Shown piece after piece: positions 52,757 to 60,888 of a DNA stretch of 64,000 nt. Below the pieces are notes generated by a model, which saw nothing but the letters and a program-made list of their open reading frames with translations, was not told where the DNA came from and made no database searches. The stretch is from Firmicutes bacterium UBA5766 (GTDB lineage Bacteria > Bacillota > Desulfotomaculia > Desulfotomaculales > Nap2-2B). The stretch spans positions 62,001-126,000 of the forward strand of contig DIEU01000033.1 of assembly GCA_002418775.1 (NCBI GenBank), in the 5' to 3' direction. A program made the translations under genes and the position numbers. How positions within the stretch are numbered: the stretch's first letter is position 1; every line of letters starts with the position of its first letter.

Positions 52757-55206
52757 CAGGCGCCGCAGTCGTCACAGGCGTCACAGCCCTGTCCTTCTTC
52801 CTCTTTATCCTTATCCTTGCCGAAGTTCGAAAGATCCTCCGCATACTGGCGCAGTTTTTGATCTACAAGGAAAAACACCGTTTCCTCCGGATATGCGCCG
52901 TCTTCTGAACGCTCTCCGGCTTCAATTCCGGTAAGCAGCAATATTCCTTCCTCAATAGTGCTTACCGCATAAATATGAAACTTACCTTCTTTAACGGCAT
53001 CCAATACCTCATGCTTGAGCATCAGGTCATTTATATTCAGGGCAGGGATCATCACACCCTGGTTTCCCGTTAAGCCCTTCGCCTTACAAACCTCAAAGAA
53101 TCCTTCTATTTTCTCGGTCGCTCCGCCGATTGGCTGAATCTCACCGTTCTGGTTGACCGAACCCGTAACGGCAATATCCTGCCTTAACGGCAGGCCGGAG
53201 ATAGCCGAAAGAAGGGCATACAGTTCCGTGCTCGATGCGCTGTCCCCGTCAATACCCTCATAAAGCTGTTCAAAAGTGATCCTTGCCGTAAGACGCAAGG
53301 GTTTATCCTGGGCAAACCTGTCTCCCAAAAATCCTGTTAAAGTAAGGACACCTTTCGTATGCAGGCTTCCGCTCATATGCGTCTCACGCTCTATATTGAC
53401 CAGCCCTTCTCGGCCCATAAACGTCTTTGCCGTAATTCTGGAAGGCCGCCCGAAAGTATAATCACCGATATTGATCACTGAAAGCCCATTTACCTGTCCC
53501 ACCGCAGAGCCTTCCGTGCTCAACAGAAACTTGCCCTGCACAACCATTTCCTGCATTCTTTCCTCAATCCGGTTGGAGCGGTATACGCGCTCTTCAAATG
53601 CGCGCCTGACATGAGTCGCGCCGATATAGGGAGCTCCTTCCTCCCTGGCCCATATATCAGCTTCATAAACAATCTGGACAATATCGTTAAAACATGTACT
53701 GAGCTTATTCTGACTGCCGGAAAGCCGCGACCCGTAATCAATTAACTCGGCCAGACCCGTGCGGTCAAAATGCGTTAAATTTTCACGCCGGCAAACTTCG
53801 CCGACAAAAGCTGCATAGTTATATAGATTCTCAGAGGTACGCTGCATCTCGTCGTCAAAATCAACCTTAAGTCTGAAAAACTTCTGGAAATCTTCATCGT
53901 ATGTATGGAGAATGTGATAAATATTATAATTACCGATTAAAATAATTTTTACATTAACCGGTATGGGTTCCGGCCTTAAGGTTGCTGTCGGAATTATCCG
54001 GTACTGCTCACCAATATTTGTCATTACAGTCTGCCTGTTCTTGATCGTTTTCTTCAAAGCGTCCCAGGCAAATGGATCCTGAAAAACATCTTTTGCCTGC
54101 AGAATAAGGTAGCCGCCGTTAGCACGGTGAATAGACCCTGCCTTAATCATCGTAAAGTCCGTGCTCATACCGCCCATGATATTTTTGTACTCTATTTTGC
54201 CGAATAGATTATAATAGGTCGGATTTGTTTCTATAACGACAGGCGCACCTTTTGTATCGCTGTTGTTGATGAATATATTTACTTTATAGTGGTTGAACAA
54301 TTCTTTGGGATCAACAAAATCAAACGGCCCGGGTTTGGGCGTCTCTGTCATATTAAACTGATTGTGATGCAATATAATATCATCGAATACCTCATTAAGG
54401 TACTGCTGTATCTTTGGAAAATCCCTGTATCTTTCCTGCACTGAACCGACAAGAGGCCCGATAGCGCGCCACGCAATCTCTCTATTCATCTGGTTTATTT
54501 TTTCCTGGGTTAGCTTTTCAATTATTTTGCCATTGTTGAATACTTCTTCCATCCTTTGCTGCAAAAGCCGCACAGCAAGCTGTATTTCCTGCTGTTTTTC
54601 CGGCGGAAGCAACTCAAACTCTTCCGGCGTCAGCCTTTTGCCGTCCTTTACAGGGATGAATATCATTCCTTCAGGACCCTGTTTCATCACAAAACCGACT
54701 TCTTTAGCCTCCTGCTTAACCTTTTCCATTTCTGCATGTATTTTCATTTCCATCTCGTCAAGTATTTCTTGTTTGTTTTTTTCGTAGTCAGGCCCTTCGA
54801 AAAGCTTTGGTACTGTGGTCCTGATATCATAAATTAATTCATCCATTTCTTGTTTAAAGAACAGCGCCTTGCCTGCAGGCAAGGATACAATATAAGGCTG
54901 GTCCGGGTTGATGAAATTATAAAGAATGCACCAGTCTTCCGGTACAGGCTTATCCTTGGCATAATCAGTCACGACGGCTTGAGTATACGTGCTTTTCCCG
55001 GTTCCGGGAGGTCCGGCGACATATATGTTATACCCTGGGGCAGACATGGCTAAACCAAAATCCATAGCTTTAATAGCCCGTTCCTGTCCGATAAAATTCT
55101 GCAGCGGGGGAATCTGTGTTGTTGTTTCAAAGGACAATTCGTCCAGGTTGCAGCGTCTGCGAAGTTTTTCTACTGGTATCTCAAAATTCTTTATCTCAAA
55201 TGTCAA
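52753..55206 (-). CDS. Lon-family ATP-dependent protease with cysteine-rich tail
   Basis: 817 residues of the LonB/LonC-like group (AAA_32 plus S16 protease), not classical LonA. The N-terminus leads to Walker A VAGPPGTGKSTYTQAVV near residue 66. A long helical insertion (about 130-290) with Glu/Lys/Gln-rich coiled coil follows, then the second half of the ATPase. The Ser-Lys dyad lies in GIDGDSASSTELYALLSAISG (Ser about 670) and GGATEKIEGFFEVCKAKG (Lys about 713). The last eleven residues are GCDACDDCGAC, a CxxCxxCxxC array behind an acidic Lys/Glu linker. No partner genes nearby. Confidence 0.9.
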   Translation of the reverse strand: MTFEIKNFEIPVEKLRRRCNLDELSFETTTQIPPLQNFIGQERAIKAMDFGLAMSAPGYNIYVAGPPGTGKSTYTQAVVTDYAKDKPVPEDWCILYNFINPDQPYIVSLPAGKALFFKQEMDELIYDIRTTVPKLFEGPDYEKNKQEILDEMEMKIHAEMEKVKQEAKEVGFVMKQGPEGMIFIPVKDGKRLTPEEFELLPPEKQQEIQLAVRLLQQRMEEVFNNGKIIEKLTQEKINQMNREIAWRAIGPLVGSVQERYRDFPKIQQYLNEVFDDIILHHNQFNMTETPKPGPFDFVDPKELFNHYKVNIFINNSDTKGAPVVIETNPTYYNLFGKIEYKNIMGGMSTDFTMIKAGSIHRANGGYLILQAKDVFQDPFAWDALKKTIKNRQTVMTNIGEQYRIIPTATLRPEPIPVNVKIILIGNYNIYHILHTYDEDFQKFFRLKVDFDDEMQRTSENLYNYAAFVGEVCRRENLTHFDRTGLAELIDYGSRLSGSQNKLSTCFNDIVQIVYEADIWAREEGAPYIGATHVRRAFEERVYRSNRIEERMQEMVVQGKFLLSTEGSAVGQVNGLSVINIGDYTFGRPSRITAKTFMGREGLVNIERETHMSGSLHTKGVLTLTGFLGDRFAQDKPLRLTARITFEQLYEGIDGDSASSTELYALLSAISGLPLRQDIAVTGSVNQNGEIQPIGGATEKIEGFFEVCKAKGLTGNQGVMIPALNINDLMLKHEVLDAVKEGKFHIYAVSTIEEGILLLTGIEAGERSEDGAYPEETVFFLVDQKLRQYAEDLSNFGKDKDKEEEGQGCDACDDCGAC

Positions 55207-55289
55207 TTTAAAAACCTCCCGGATTCTTTTTCTGCTCTTTTCTTTATCAATTATTTAATTATACTCAATTGCGATAAATTCCTGCTTTA

Positions 55290-55327
55290 AATAAAAAATA
55301 AACCGGGCTGAAAAAGTCCGGTTTATT
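55290..55327 (-). terminator. Terminator of rnpB
   Basis: AATAAACCGG and CCGGTTTATT (55297-55306 and 55318-55327 on the plus strand) form a perfect ten-pair stem. On the minus strand it is followed by TTTTTTAT. Starts five bases after the predicted 3' end of RNase P RNA. Confidence 0.9.
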
Positions 55328-55331
55328 TTTG

Positions 55332-55687
55332 CAGTGAGTAAACCTATAAGCCGAGTTCTGTCTTGGATGATCATCTGTCTAGGACGCCTGTTGCCAAGCG
55401 CCTCAAGCGACCTTACCCGGAGACTCAGCGGGCAGCCTCAACGTCTCCCTATTTGGTCTTGCTCCAGGCGGGGTTTACCTAGCCAGCCCGTCGCCAGAGC
55501 TGCTGGTGCGCTCTTACCACACCGTTCCACCCTTGCCTGTTTAAAAAACAGGCGGTCCTCATTTCTGTGGCACTTTCCTTAGGGTTGCCCCCACTGGGTG
55601 TTGCCCAGCACCTTGCCCTGCGGAGCTCGGACTTTCCTCAAGCGTTTCCGAAAAGGAATTGCTTGCGATCACCCGGTTTACTCACTG
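55332..55687 (-). ncRNA. rnpB: RNase P RNA
   Basis: Minus strand begins and ends with the P1 helix, CAGTGAGTAAACC pairing with GGTTTACTCACTG. The universal segments GAGGAAAGTCCGAGCTCC (CRI), ACAGAAAT and the 3' AAGCCGA/GGCTTATAGG region are present in order. About 356 bases, the usual length for the class. A hairpin-repeat cluster lies directly upstream, within 20 bases of its 5' end. Confidence 0.95.
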
Positions 55688-55703
55688 ATTATTCTCTTTT
55701 AAA

Positions 55704-55922
55704 TAACACAAAGGGACGTTTTTCCTGGAGACACAGGGGGGAGACACAGGGGGACGTTTTTCTTGTGTCATTGCTAGCTATAACAGAAGGGGACGTTTCT
55801 CCGGACAACATGCCTGTCAATCATGTCAAGAGGAACCGTCCCCTTGACATGATATGCTTCTTGCTTGCCTCACGCAGGAAGCAAAATGTACGTCCCCATG
55901 CTTCCCGTCTCCATGCTTCCCG
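55704..55922. repeat. Mixed cluster of hairpin repeats (three stem types)
   Basis: Between rnpB and aspS: ACACAAAGGGACG (half), GACACA...TGTGTC with core GGGGGACGTTTTTCT (55743-55768), AGAAGGGGACGTTTCT (half), TGTCAAG...CTTGACA with core in reverse (55824-55849), GGAAGC...GCTTCC with core GTACGTCCCC in reverse (55877-55905), and further half copies. Copies face both ways. Confidence 0.85.
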
Positions 55923-55972
55923 CTAATTTACTGCTATGTATATTTTAGCATAATGGAAGAATCATAGCAAAT

Positions 55973-57778
55973 TTAGCGTTTTTCCTTCAGCTTTCCGCCC
56001 AGATCTATCTTGATGTGAAGGTCTCGGAGCTGTCCGGCGGAAACCTTGTTCGGCGCACCGCTCATCAAGTCTGCCGCGCTTTGTGTCTTTGGAAAGGCGA
56101 TCACGTCTCTGATTGTCTTTTTGCCGCTTATAAGCATGATCAGGCGGTCGAAACCAATCGCAAACCCTCCATGCGGCGGTGTCCCGTACTCGAAAGCATC
56201 CAGCAGGAAGCCGAATTTCTGGCGCGCTTCTTCCTGAGAAATACCGATGGCTGCAAACATTCGTTCCTGCACATCACGCTGGTGGATACGTATACTCCCG
56301 CCGCCGACTTCCACTCCGTTAAGCACAAGGTCATATGCCTTGGCCCGGACGGAAGCAGGATCGGTCTCCAGCGCCGGCAGATCCCCGTCCTGCGGGGAAG
56401 TGAAGGGATGATGCCTGGCTGAAAAACGTTTCTCATCCTCGTCATACTCAAGGAGAGGGAAATCGACAACCCAGAGAAACTTCAGCTCATCCTCGGGAAT
56501 CAGGCCGGTCATCCCGGCAATGTGAAGGCGCAAGGCGCCCAGGGCATCGGCCACAACGGAAGGCCGGTCGGCTACAAAGAGGAGCAGGTCGCCATCTTCG
56601 GCTTTAAACCTTTCGGCAATTGTCTTGAGTTCGTCTTCCGTAAAGAATTTGTTCAAGGGCGATTTCAGTCCCTGGCCGGTGGCGGTAAAATAGGCCAGGC
56701 CTTTTGCCTTGTATGTTTTTGCAAAATCGATTAAATCATCGATTTCCCTGCGGCTTAAACTGCCGCATCCCTTTGCGTTGATTCCCTTTACCTGGCCGCC
56801 GGTTTCCACTGCTTTAGAAAAAACATTGAAACCGCAATGGGCGGCGAGGTCCGTAAAATCAACAAGCTCCAAACCAAACCTGGTATCGGGCTTATCGCTC
56901 CCGAAGCGGTCCATCGCCTCCTGAAAGGAAAGCCGCGGGAAAGGAGGCTTAAGTTCCAGATCCGAGGTTCTCGTTGCGTTATAAATAGAAACAACTACGT
57001 TCTCGATAAGTTCTATGACATCGTCTATATCAACGAAGGACATTTCCAGGTCAATCTGCGTAAATTCCGGCTGACGGTCGGCCCGTAAATCTTCATCCCT
57101 GAAACAGCGGGCAACCTGGTAATATCTTTCCATACCGGAGACCATTAATAATTGCTTGAACAGCTGCGGTGACTGCGGAAGCGCATAAAAACTGCCCGGG
57201 TTTAACCTGCTGGGCACCAGAAAATCTCTCGCTCCTTCCGGAGTGCTCAAGGTAAGCATCGGGGTCTCTATTTCCCAAAATCCTCGACTGTTTAGAAACT
57301 CCCTGGCAGCCGCCGCAGACTTATGCTTCAGTTCAAGAGCACGCTGCATTTCCGGCCTGCGCAGGTCAAGGTAGCGGTATTTAAGCCTGACGTTCTCTTC
57401 CACGTCAACACCGTCTTCAATATAAAAAGGAGGGGTCTTGGCAGTATTTAAGATCCGGATATGGGTCACCAAAACCTCTACCTGTCCTGTAGCCAAATTT
57501 GGGTTCTCAGTGCCTTCAGGCCTTTCTTCAACCTTTCCGGTGACTGCAAGAACATATTCGCTGCGTACACCCTCAGCTTTGGCAAATTCTTCTTTTACGC
57601 GATCCGGATCAAATACCGTCTGTACAACGCCGGTCCTGTCCCTCAGGTCGATAAAAATCAACCCGCCGTGATCCCGGCAGCGTTGAGCCCATCCCATCAG
57701 GACTACTTCCTGGCCAATGTGGTCACTGCGTAAGACACCGCAGCTGTGGGTGCGTTTTAAACCCTGCTTACTTTCCAT
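55973..57778 (-). CDS. aspS: Aspartyl-tRNA synthetase
   Basis: 601 residues, the bacterial form with an inserted GAD domain. The N-terminal OB fold starts [41 protein letters not shown]. Class II motif 2 is [17 protein letters not shown] (about 218) and motif 3 [13 protein letters not shown] (about 548). ATG after AAAAGGAGC. It lies downstream of hisS and a probable small-RNA gene; no T-box was found in its leader. Confidence 0.96.
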   Translation of the reverse strand: MESKQGLKRTHSCGVLRSDHIGQEVVLMGWAQRCRDHGGLIFIDLRDRTGVVQTVFDPDRVKEEFAKAEGVRSEYVLAVTGKVEERPEGTENPNLATGQVEVLVTHIRILNTAKTPPFYIEDGVDVEENVRLKYRYLDLRRPEMQRALELKHKSAAAAREFLNSRGFWEIETPMLTLSTPEGARDFLVPSRLNPGSFYALPQSPQLFKQLLMVSGMERYYQVARCFRDEDLRADRQPEFTQIDLEMSFVDIDDVIELIENVVVSIYNATRTSDLELKPPFPRLSFQEAMDRFGSDKPDTRFGLELVDFTDLAAHCGFNVFSKAVETGGQVKGINAKGCGSLSRREIDDLIDFAKTYKAKGLAYFTATGQGLKSPLNKFFTEDELKTIAERFKAEDGDLLLFVADRPSVVADALGALRLHIAGMTGLIPEDELKFLWVVDFPLLEYDEDEKRFSARHHPFTSPQDGDLPALETDPASVRAKAYDLVLNGVEVGGGSIRIHQRDVQERMFAAIGISQEEARQKFGFLLDAFEYGTPPHGGFAIGFDRLIMLISGKKTIRDVIAFPKTQSAADLMSGAPNKVSAGQLRDLHIKIDLGGKLKEKR

Positions 57779-57820
57779 TCAAAAAGCTCCTTTTTTGCCC
57801 GAAGGTCTCATTTTCTCCTT

Positions 57821-57920
57821 TGTGACACAAGGGTGACACAAGGGGACGTTTCTCCTGTGTCATTTATTGCTGCGCAAGTAGGAACGGTTCCGCAAGCAGG
57901 GACAGTTCTTGAAGGGAGCA
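57821..57920. repeat. Hairpin repeats, TGACACA/TGTGTCA type plus variants
   Basis: TGACACAAGGG (half copy) then a complete 29-base unit at 57834-57862 (TGACACA, core GGGGACGTTTCTCC, TGTGTCA), then GCAAGTAGGAACGG/CCGCAAGC pieces and AGGGACAGTTCTTG. Situated in the aspS leader. Confidence 0.8.
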
Positions 57921-57936
57921 ATCGGAAGTTTTGCGC

Positions 57937-57981
57937 TTAAAAAAGGCTCAAACGGCGGATTTTTGCTGCCTTTTGAGCCTT
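57937..57981 (-). terminator. Terminator of the hisS-aspS intergenic RNA
   Basis: On the minus strand AAGGCTCAAAA (57981-57971) pairs with TTTGAGCCTT (57952-57943), closing a loop with an internal GGCAGC/GCCG pairing, then TTTTTTAA. Confidence 0.85.
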
Positions 57982-58113
57982 AACAATACCTATGCGCAAA
58001 GCCTACCCGCAAAATTTTTGATTGCCGAGAAGAATGAAGTCGCGAGAGCACCCAGCTATGGAATTTCAATCTCTTGTTTTTGCTTACAACTCCTAACTTT
58101 AGCAGCTCTTTTT
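57937..58113 (-). ncRNA. Probable small RNA between hisS and aspS, 6S RNA candidate
   Basis: A minus-strand transcript of about 177 bases is delimited by a good promoter (58148-58120) and a strong terminator (57981-57937), and encodes no protein. Size and the hisS/aspS location fit 6S RNA, which in Bacillus lies next to aspS. Pairings such as GTAAGCAAA with TTTGCGCAT between its halves allow an extended rod. I could not confirm the full 6S bubble by eye. GGGTGCTCTCGCG at its centre only superficially resembles a T-box and lacks the UGGN element. Confidence 0.5.
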
Positions 58114-58119
58114 AATTAA

Positions 58120-58148
58120 ACAATATCACAAAAAGAGCATTTTGCCAA
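58120..58148 (-). promoter_or_regulatory. SigA-type promoter of the hisS-aspS intergenic RNA
   Basis: Minus strand TTGGCA (58148-58143), 17-base spacer, TATTGT (58125-58120). Start expected near 58113. Confidence 0.65.
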
Positions 58149-58235
58149 CTTTTATATACAATTTTATTTAGAAAAGCAATAATTTAAAGCCATCGCGAAG
58201 CGATTTCGTTCTTCTTGCTTGCTCACATATGCGCA

Positions 58236-58392
58236 AGGCAAGTGTGTCAAAAGGAACCGTCCCCTTGACAATAGTCCCCTTGACAATAAGGGTGTCAACA
58301 ACCCCGTCCCCTGTCATGCTCTATCCAACCCGCTTCCCTAAAAGGAAGCAAAAAGAACGTCCCCTTGCTTCCCGTCCCCTTGCTTCCCCTGC
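58236..58392. repeat. Hairpin repeats, TGTCAAG and GGAAGC stem types, after hisS
   Basis: TGTCAAAAGGAACCG...CTTGACA (58245-58270), two half copies ending TTGACAA and TGTCAACAACCCCG, then a complete GGAAGC...GCTTCC unit (58344-58372) and a half copy CCCCTTGCTTCCCC (58377-58390) that abuts the hisS stop. All are in the orientation opposite to those at 24.4 and 44.4 kb. Confidence 0.88.
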
Positions 58393-59652
58393 CTATTTCT
58401 TTAGGAATTGTGCAGGTAAGTCGGCCAGCGGCACTTCAGTCTGGCTACCGGCCAGCATGTCTCTCAAGGCGACCTTTCCCTTGCTGAGCTCGTCACTGCC
58501 GAGTATGACCACATACGGGGCGCCGGATTTTCCGGCTTGCTTCAGCTGAGCCTTCATGCTCCGCCCGGTGTAGTCTTTGTCAGCACATATGCCTTTTGCC
58601 CGCAGTTCCTGTAAAAGCGTCAGCGCCCGGCCTTCCAGATCTTTTTCAGCCGTAACCAGGTATACATCAAGCCGCCCGCCGTCCGGAACAGTCAAGCCCT
58701 GTTCCTGCATGACCAGAAGGAATCTCTCCAGTCCCATAGCATATCCTATACCGGAAGTCGGGGGTCCGCCGAACATTTCCACCAGGCCGTCATACCGTCC
58801 GCCGCCGCCGACGGACCGCTGGGCTCCTACGCCCGGAGCCATAATTTCAAATGCCGTCCTGGTATAATAATCAAGGCCGCGCACAAGGCAGGGATCGACG
58901 ATGTACGCTACATTCAAAGCATCAAGATAACCGAGCGTTTCCCTGAAATGATCAGCGCACTCCGGGCAGAGAAAATTTAATCCTGCCGCAGTCTCTTCGG
59001 CCATCTCCCGGCAGCGCTTTACCTTGCAGTCCAATATGCGCAGCGGGTTTTTGTCCAGCCGAATACGGCAATCGCCGCACAAATCCTCCAGGCGTGTCTT
59101 CAGGCTGGCGCACAGCTTATCGCGCATCACTGGCCTGCACACGCCGCAGCCGACGCTGTTTATGTGCAGGTCCAGCTTCAAACCGAAGCGCCAGCAAAAA
59201 TCCATGGCCATAGCGACTACTTCCGCATCTATCGCCGGCGCCGCAGAACCGAAAACCTCCACTCCAAGCTGGTGAAACTGTCGGTAACGGCCAGCCTGCG
59301 GGCGGTCATAGCGGAACATCGGCCCCTGGTAATATACTTTAACCGGCTGGGGACCCGAAAACAGCTTGTCCTCGACGTATGCTCGCGCAATCGGCGCCGT
59401 GCCTTCAGGGCGCAGACTCAATGACCTCTCCGACCGGTCAAGAAAAGTATACATTTCTTTCTCAATTATATCGGTAGTGTCTCCCACACCCCGGTCAAAC
59501 AGCTCGGTATGTTCAAAAACAGGCGTGCGGATTTCAGCATACCCGTACTCCCGGCAAATGCGCCGGAAAGACTCCTCGACATACTGCCATTTTTCAACTT
59601 CACCCGGCAGCACATCAATAGTCCCCCGCGGCCGGTTTATTGAGCTCGGCAA
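58393..59652 (-). CDS. hisS: Histidyl-tRNA synthetase
   Basis: Class II synthetase, 419 residues. RPRGTIDVLPGEVEKWQYVEE at the start, LRPEGTAPIARAYVE, motif 2 GPMFRYDRPQAGRYRQFHQLG, the His motif LVRGLDYYTRTAFEI, GGGGRYDGLVEMFGG and motif 3 GIGYAMGLERFLLVM, then the anticodon-binding domain. TTG start after AGGAGG. Part of the relA-dtd-MBL-hisS-aspS set found in many Firmicutes. Confidence 0.96.
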   Translation of the reverse strand: MPSSINRPRGTIDVLPGEVEKWQYVEESFRRICREYGYAEIRTPVFEHTELFDRGVGDTTDIIEKEMYTFLDRSERSLSLRPEGTAPIARAYVEDKLFSGPQPVKVYYQGPMFRYDRPQAGRYRQFHQLGVEVFGSAAPAIDAEVVAMAMDFCWRFGLKLDLHINSVGCGVCRPVMRDKLCASLKTRLEDLCGDCRIRLDKNPLRILDCKVKRCREMAEETAAGLNFLCPECADHFRETLGYLDALNVAYIVDPCLVRGLDYYTRTAFEIMAPGVGAQRSVGGGGRYDGLVEMFGGPPTSGIGYAMGLERFLLVMQEQGLTVPDGGRLDVYLVTAEKDLEGRALTLLQELRAKGICADKDYTGRSMKAQLKQAGKSGAPYVVILGSDELSKGKVALRDMLAGSQTEVPLADLPAQFLKK

Positions 59653-59675
59653 CTCCTAATTCCTCCTGTCACAGA

Positions 59676-60302
59676 TCACATACGCAGGAAAGGGTTATAT
59701 CTCGCTTCATCGCCAACTGTGGTCATCGGCCCATGCCCCGGAAAAACCGAAGTGGTGGGGGGAAAGACCATTAATTTCGTTTTAATCATTCCGATCAGCT
59801 GAATGTAATTGCCGCCGGGAAAATCCGTACGGCCGATGGAACCCGCAAAAAGAGTATCCCCCGTGATCAAATTGTTCTCAACTTTCAGGGTGATCCCGCC
59901 CTGTGTATGCCCGGGTGTGTGGATGACCTCAATGGTCAGTTTACCAACCTGTATCTTATCGCCCTCTTCTAAAAGACGGTCCGCTGCCTTAACCTTCATT
60001 TTACCCCCCGTCATCCAGGAGAGGTTACTGTTCGGATTGGTCAGCATATCGGCGTCCTTGGTATGGATCAACACCTGCGCGCCTGTCTGCTCGTAAACAC
60101 CGCTTACAGCGCCGATATGATCGATATGTCCGTGGGTCAAAATAATGTACTTGCAGTTCAGATTCAGCTTCTTCAGCCACTGCATAATCCTGGGCGCATC
60201 TGCGCCGGGGTCAATCACCGCGGCGTCCCTGGTCTCCTCACAGCCTATAATATAGCAGTTCGCTGCTATGGGGCCCACTTCAAAACCTTTTATGATCAAC
60301 AA
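59676..60302 (-). CDS. MBL-fold hydrolase, glyoxalase II-like
   Basis: 208 residues: ILTHGHIDHIGAVSG (HxHxDH, about 57), VIHTPGHTQGGITL (about 110), NLITGDTLFAGSIGRTDFPGG (about 131) and VFPGHGPMTTVGDE (about 189), all metal ligands of the glyoxalase II/YcbL group. Substrate unknown. TTG start at 60302 after AGGAGGTATGC. Lies between dtd and hisS, a common place for it. Confidence 0.88.
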   Translation of the reverse strand: MLIIKGFEVGPIAANCYIIGCEETRDAAVIDPGADAPRIMQWLKKLNLNCKYIILTHGHIDHIGAVSGVYEQTGAQVLIHTKDADMLTNPNSNLSWMTGGKMKVKAADRLLEEGDKIQVGKLTIEVIHTPGHTQGGITLKVENNLITGDTLFAGSIGRTDFPGGNYIQLIGMIKTKLMVFPPTTSVFPGHGPMTTVGDEARYNPFLRM

Positions 60303-60321
60303 GCATACCTCCTATGGCTTA

Positions 60322-60400
60322 ATGACACAACAATAACGTCCCCTTGTGTCCCACGCAACAATAACGTCCCCTTGTGTCCCACGTCCCCTTGTGTCCCCTT
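60322..60400. repeat. Hairpin repeats, GACACAA/TTGTGTC type
   Basis: GACACAACAATAACG...CTTGTGTC (60324-60350) complete, then ACAATAACGTCCCCTTGTGTC and ACGTCCCCTTGTGTC as successive right halves. Begins about 20 bases before the MBL gene start and reaches the dtd stop codon. Confidence 0.85.
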
Positions 60401-60848
60401 AAAAGCTTTTTTTACTGTCTATAAGTATTGTAACCGGTCCGTCATTTATAATTTCAACTTTCATATGAGCCTGAAATTCTCCCGTGGCTACCCGGATGCC
60501 TCTCGCTTTCAGTTCTTCGACAAAAAGCTCATACAACTCACGCGCCGGGGCAGGGTCCGCCGCCCCTGTAAAGCTGGGCCTTCGCCCATGACGGCAGTCG
60601 CCGTAAAGGGTAAACTGCGAAACAGCCAGCACTTCAAAGGACAATTCGGTGACCGAGCAGTTAAGTTTTCCAGACTCATCGGCAAATATACGCAGATTAG
60701 CAATCTTTTCCGCTACATAACGGGCGTCCCCGGGTCCGTCGTCTAAGCCTACTCCCAGCAGGACAGTCAGTCCGGATCCAATTTCCCCGATTTTGAAACC
60801 GTCAACGCTCACAGCCGCCCTGGATACCCTCTGCACAACCGCACGCAA
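60399..60848 (-). CDS. dtd: D-aminoacyl-tRNA deacylase
   Basis: 149 residues that remove D-amino acids from t[73 protein letters not shown] (SQFTL motif) and the C-terminal [25 protein letters not shown] with the Gly-Pro motif (GP in NDGPVT). TTG start. Its ribosome-binding site lies in a 16-base tandem duplication that also copies the relA stop region. Confidence 0.95.
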   Translation of the reverse strand: MRAVVQRVSRAAVSVDGFKIGEIGSGLTVLLGVGLDDGPGDARYVAEKIANLRIFADESGKLNCSVTELSFEVLAVSQFTLYGDCRHGRRPSFTGAADPAPARELYELFVEELKARGIRVATGEFQAHMKVEIINDGPVTILIDSKKSF

Positions 60849-60856
60849 TTATTAAG

Positions 60857-60888
60857 CACTCCTTCTAACTGGCACTCCTTCTAACTGG
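60857..60888. repeat. 16-base tandem duplication carrying stop codon and Shine-Dalgarno
   Basis: CACTCCTTCTAACTGG occurs twice in a row (60857-60872, 60873-60888). On the minus strand each copy reads CCAGTTAGAAGGAGTG, containing a TAG and an AAGGAG. The first copy carries the relA stop, the second supplies the dtd ribosome site. Confidence 0.9.

Noticed and set aside
57931..58119. 62-codon plus-strand frame
   Set aside because: Lies opposite the predicted small RNA and its terminator and shows no protein-like features.
57779..58392. T-box leader for aspS (central GGGTGCTCTCGCG)
   Set aside because: Lacks the UGGN element and the rest of the T-box consensus; the terminator is better explained as the end of a separate small RNA. 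The cysS leader was also checked and has none.
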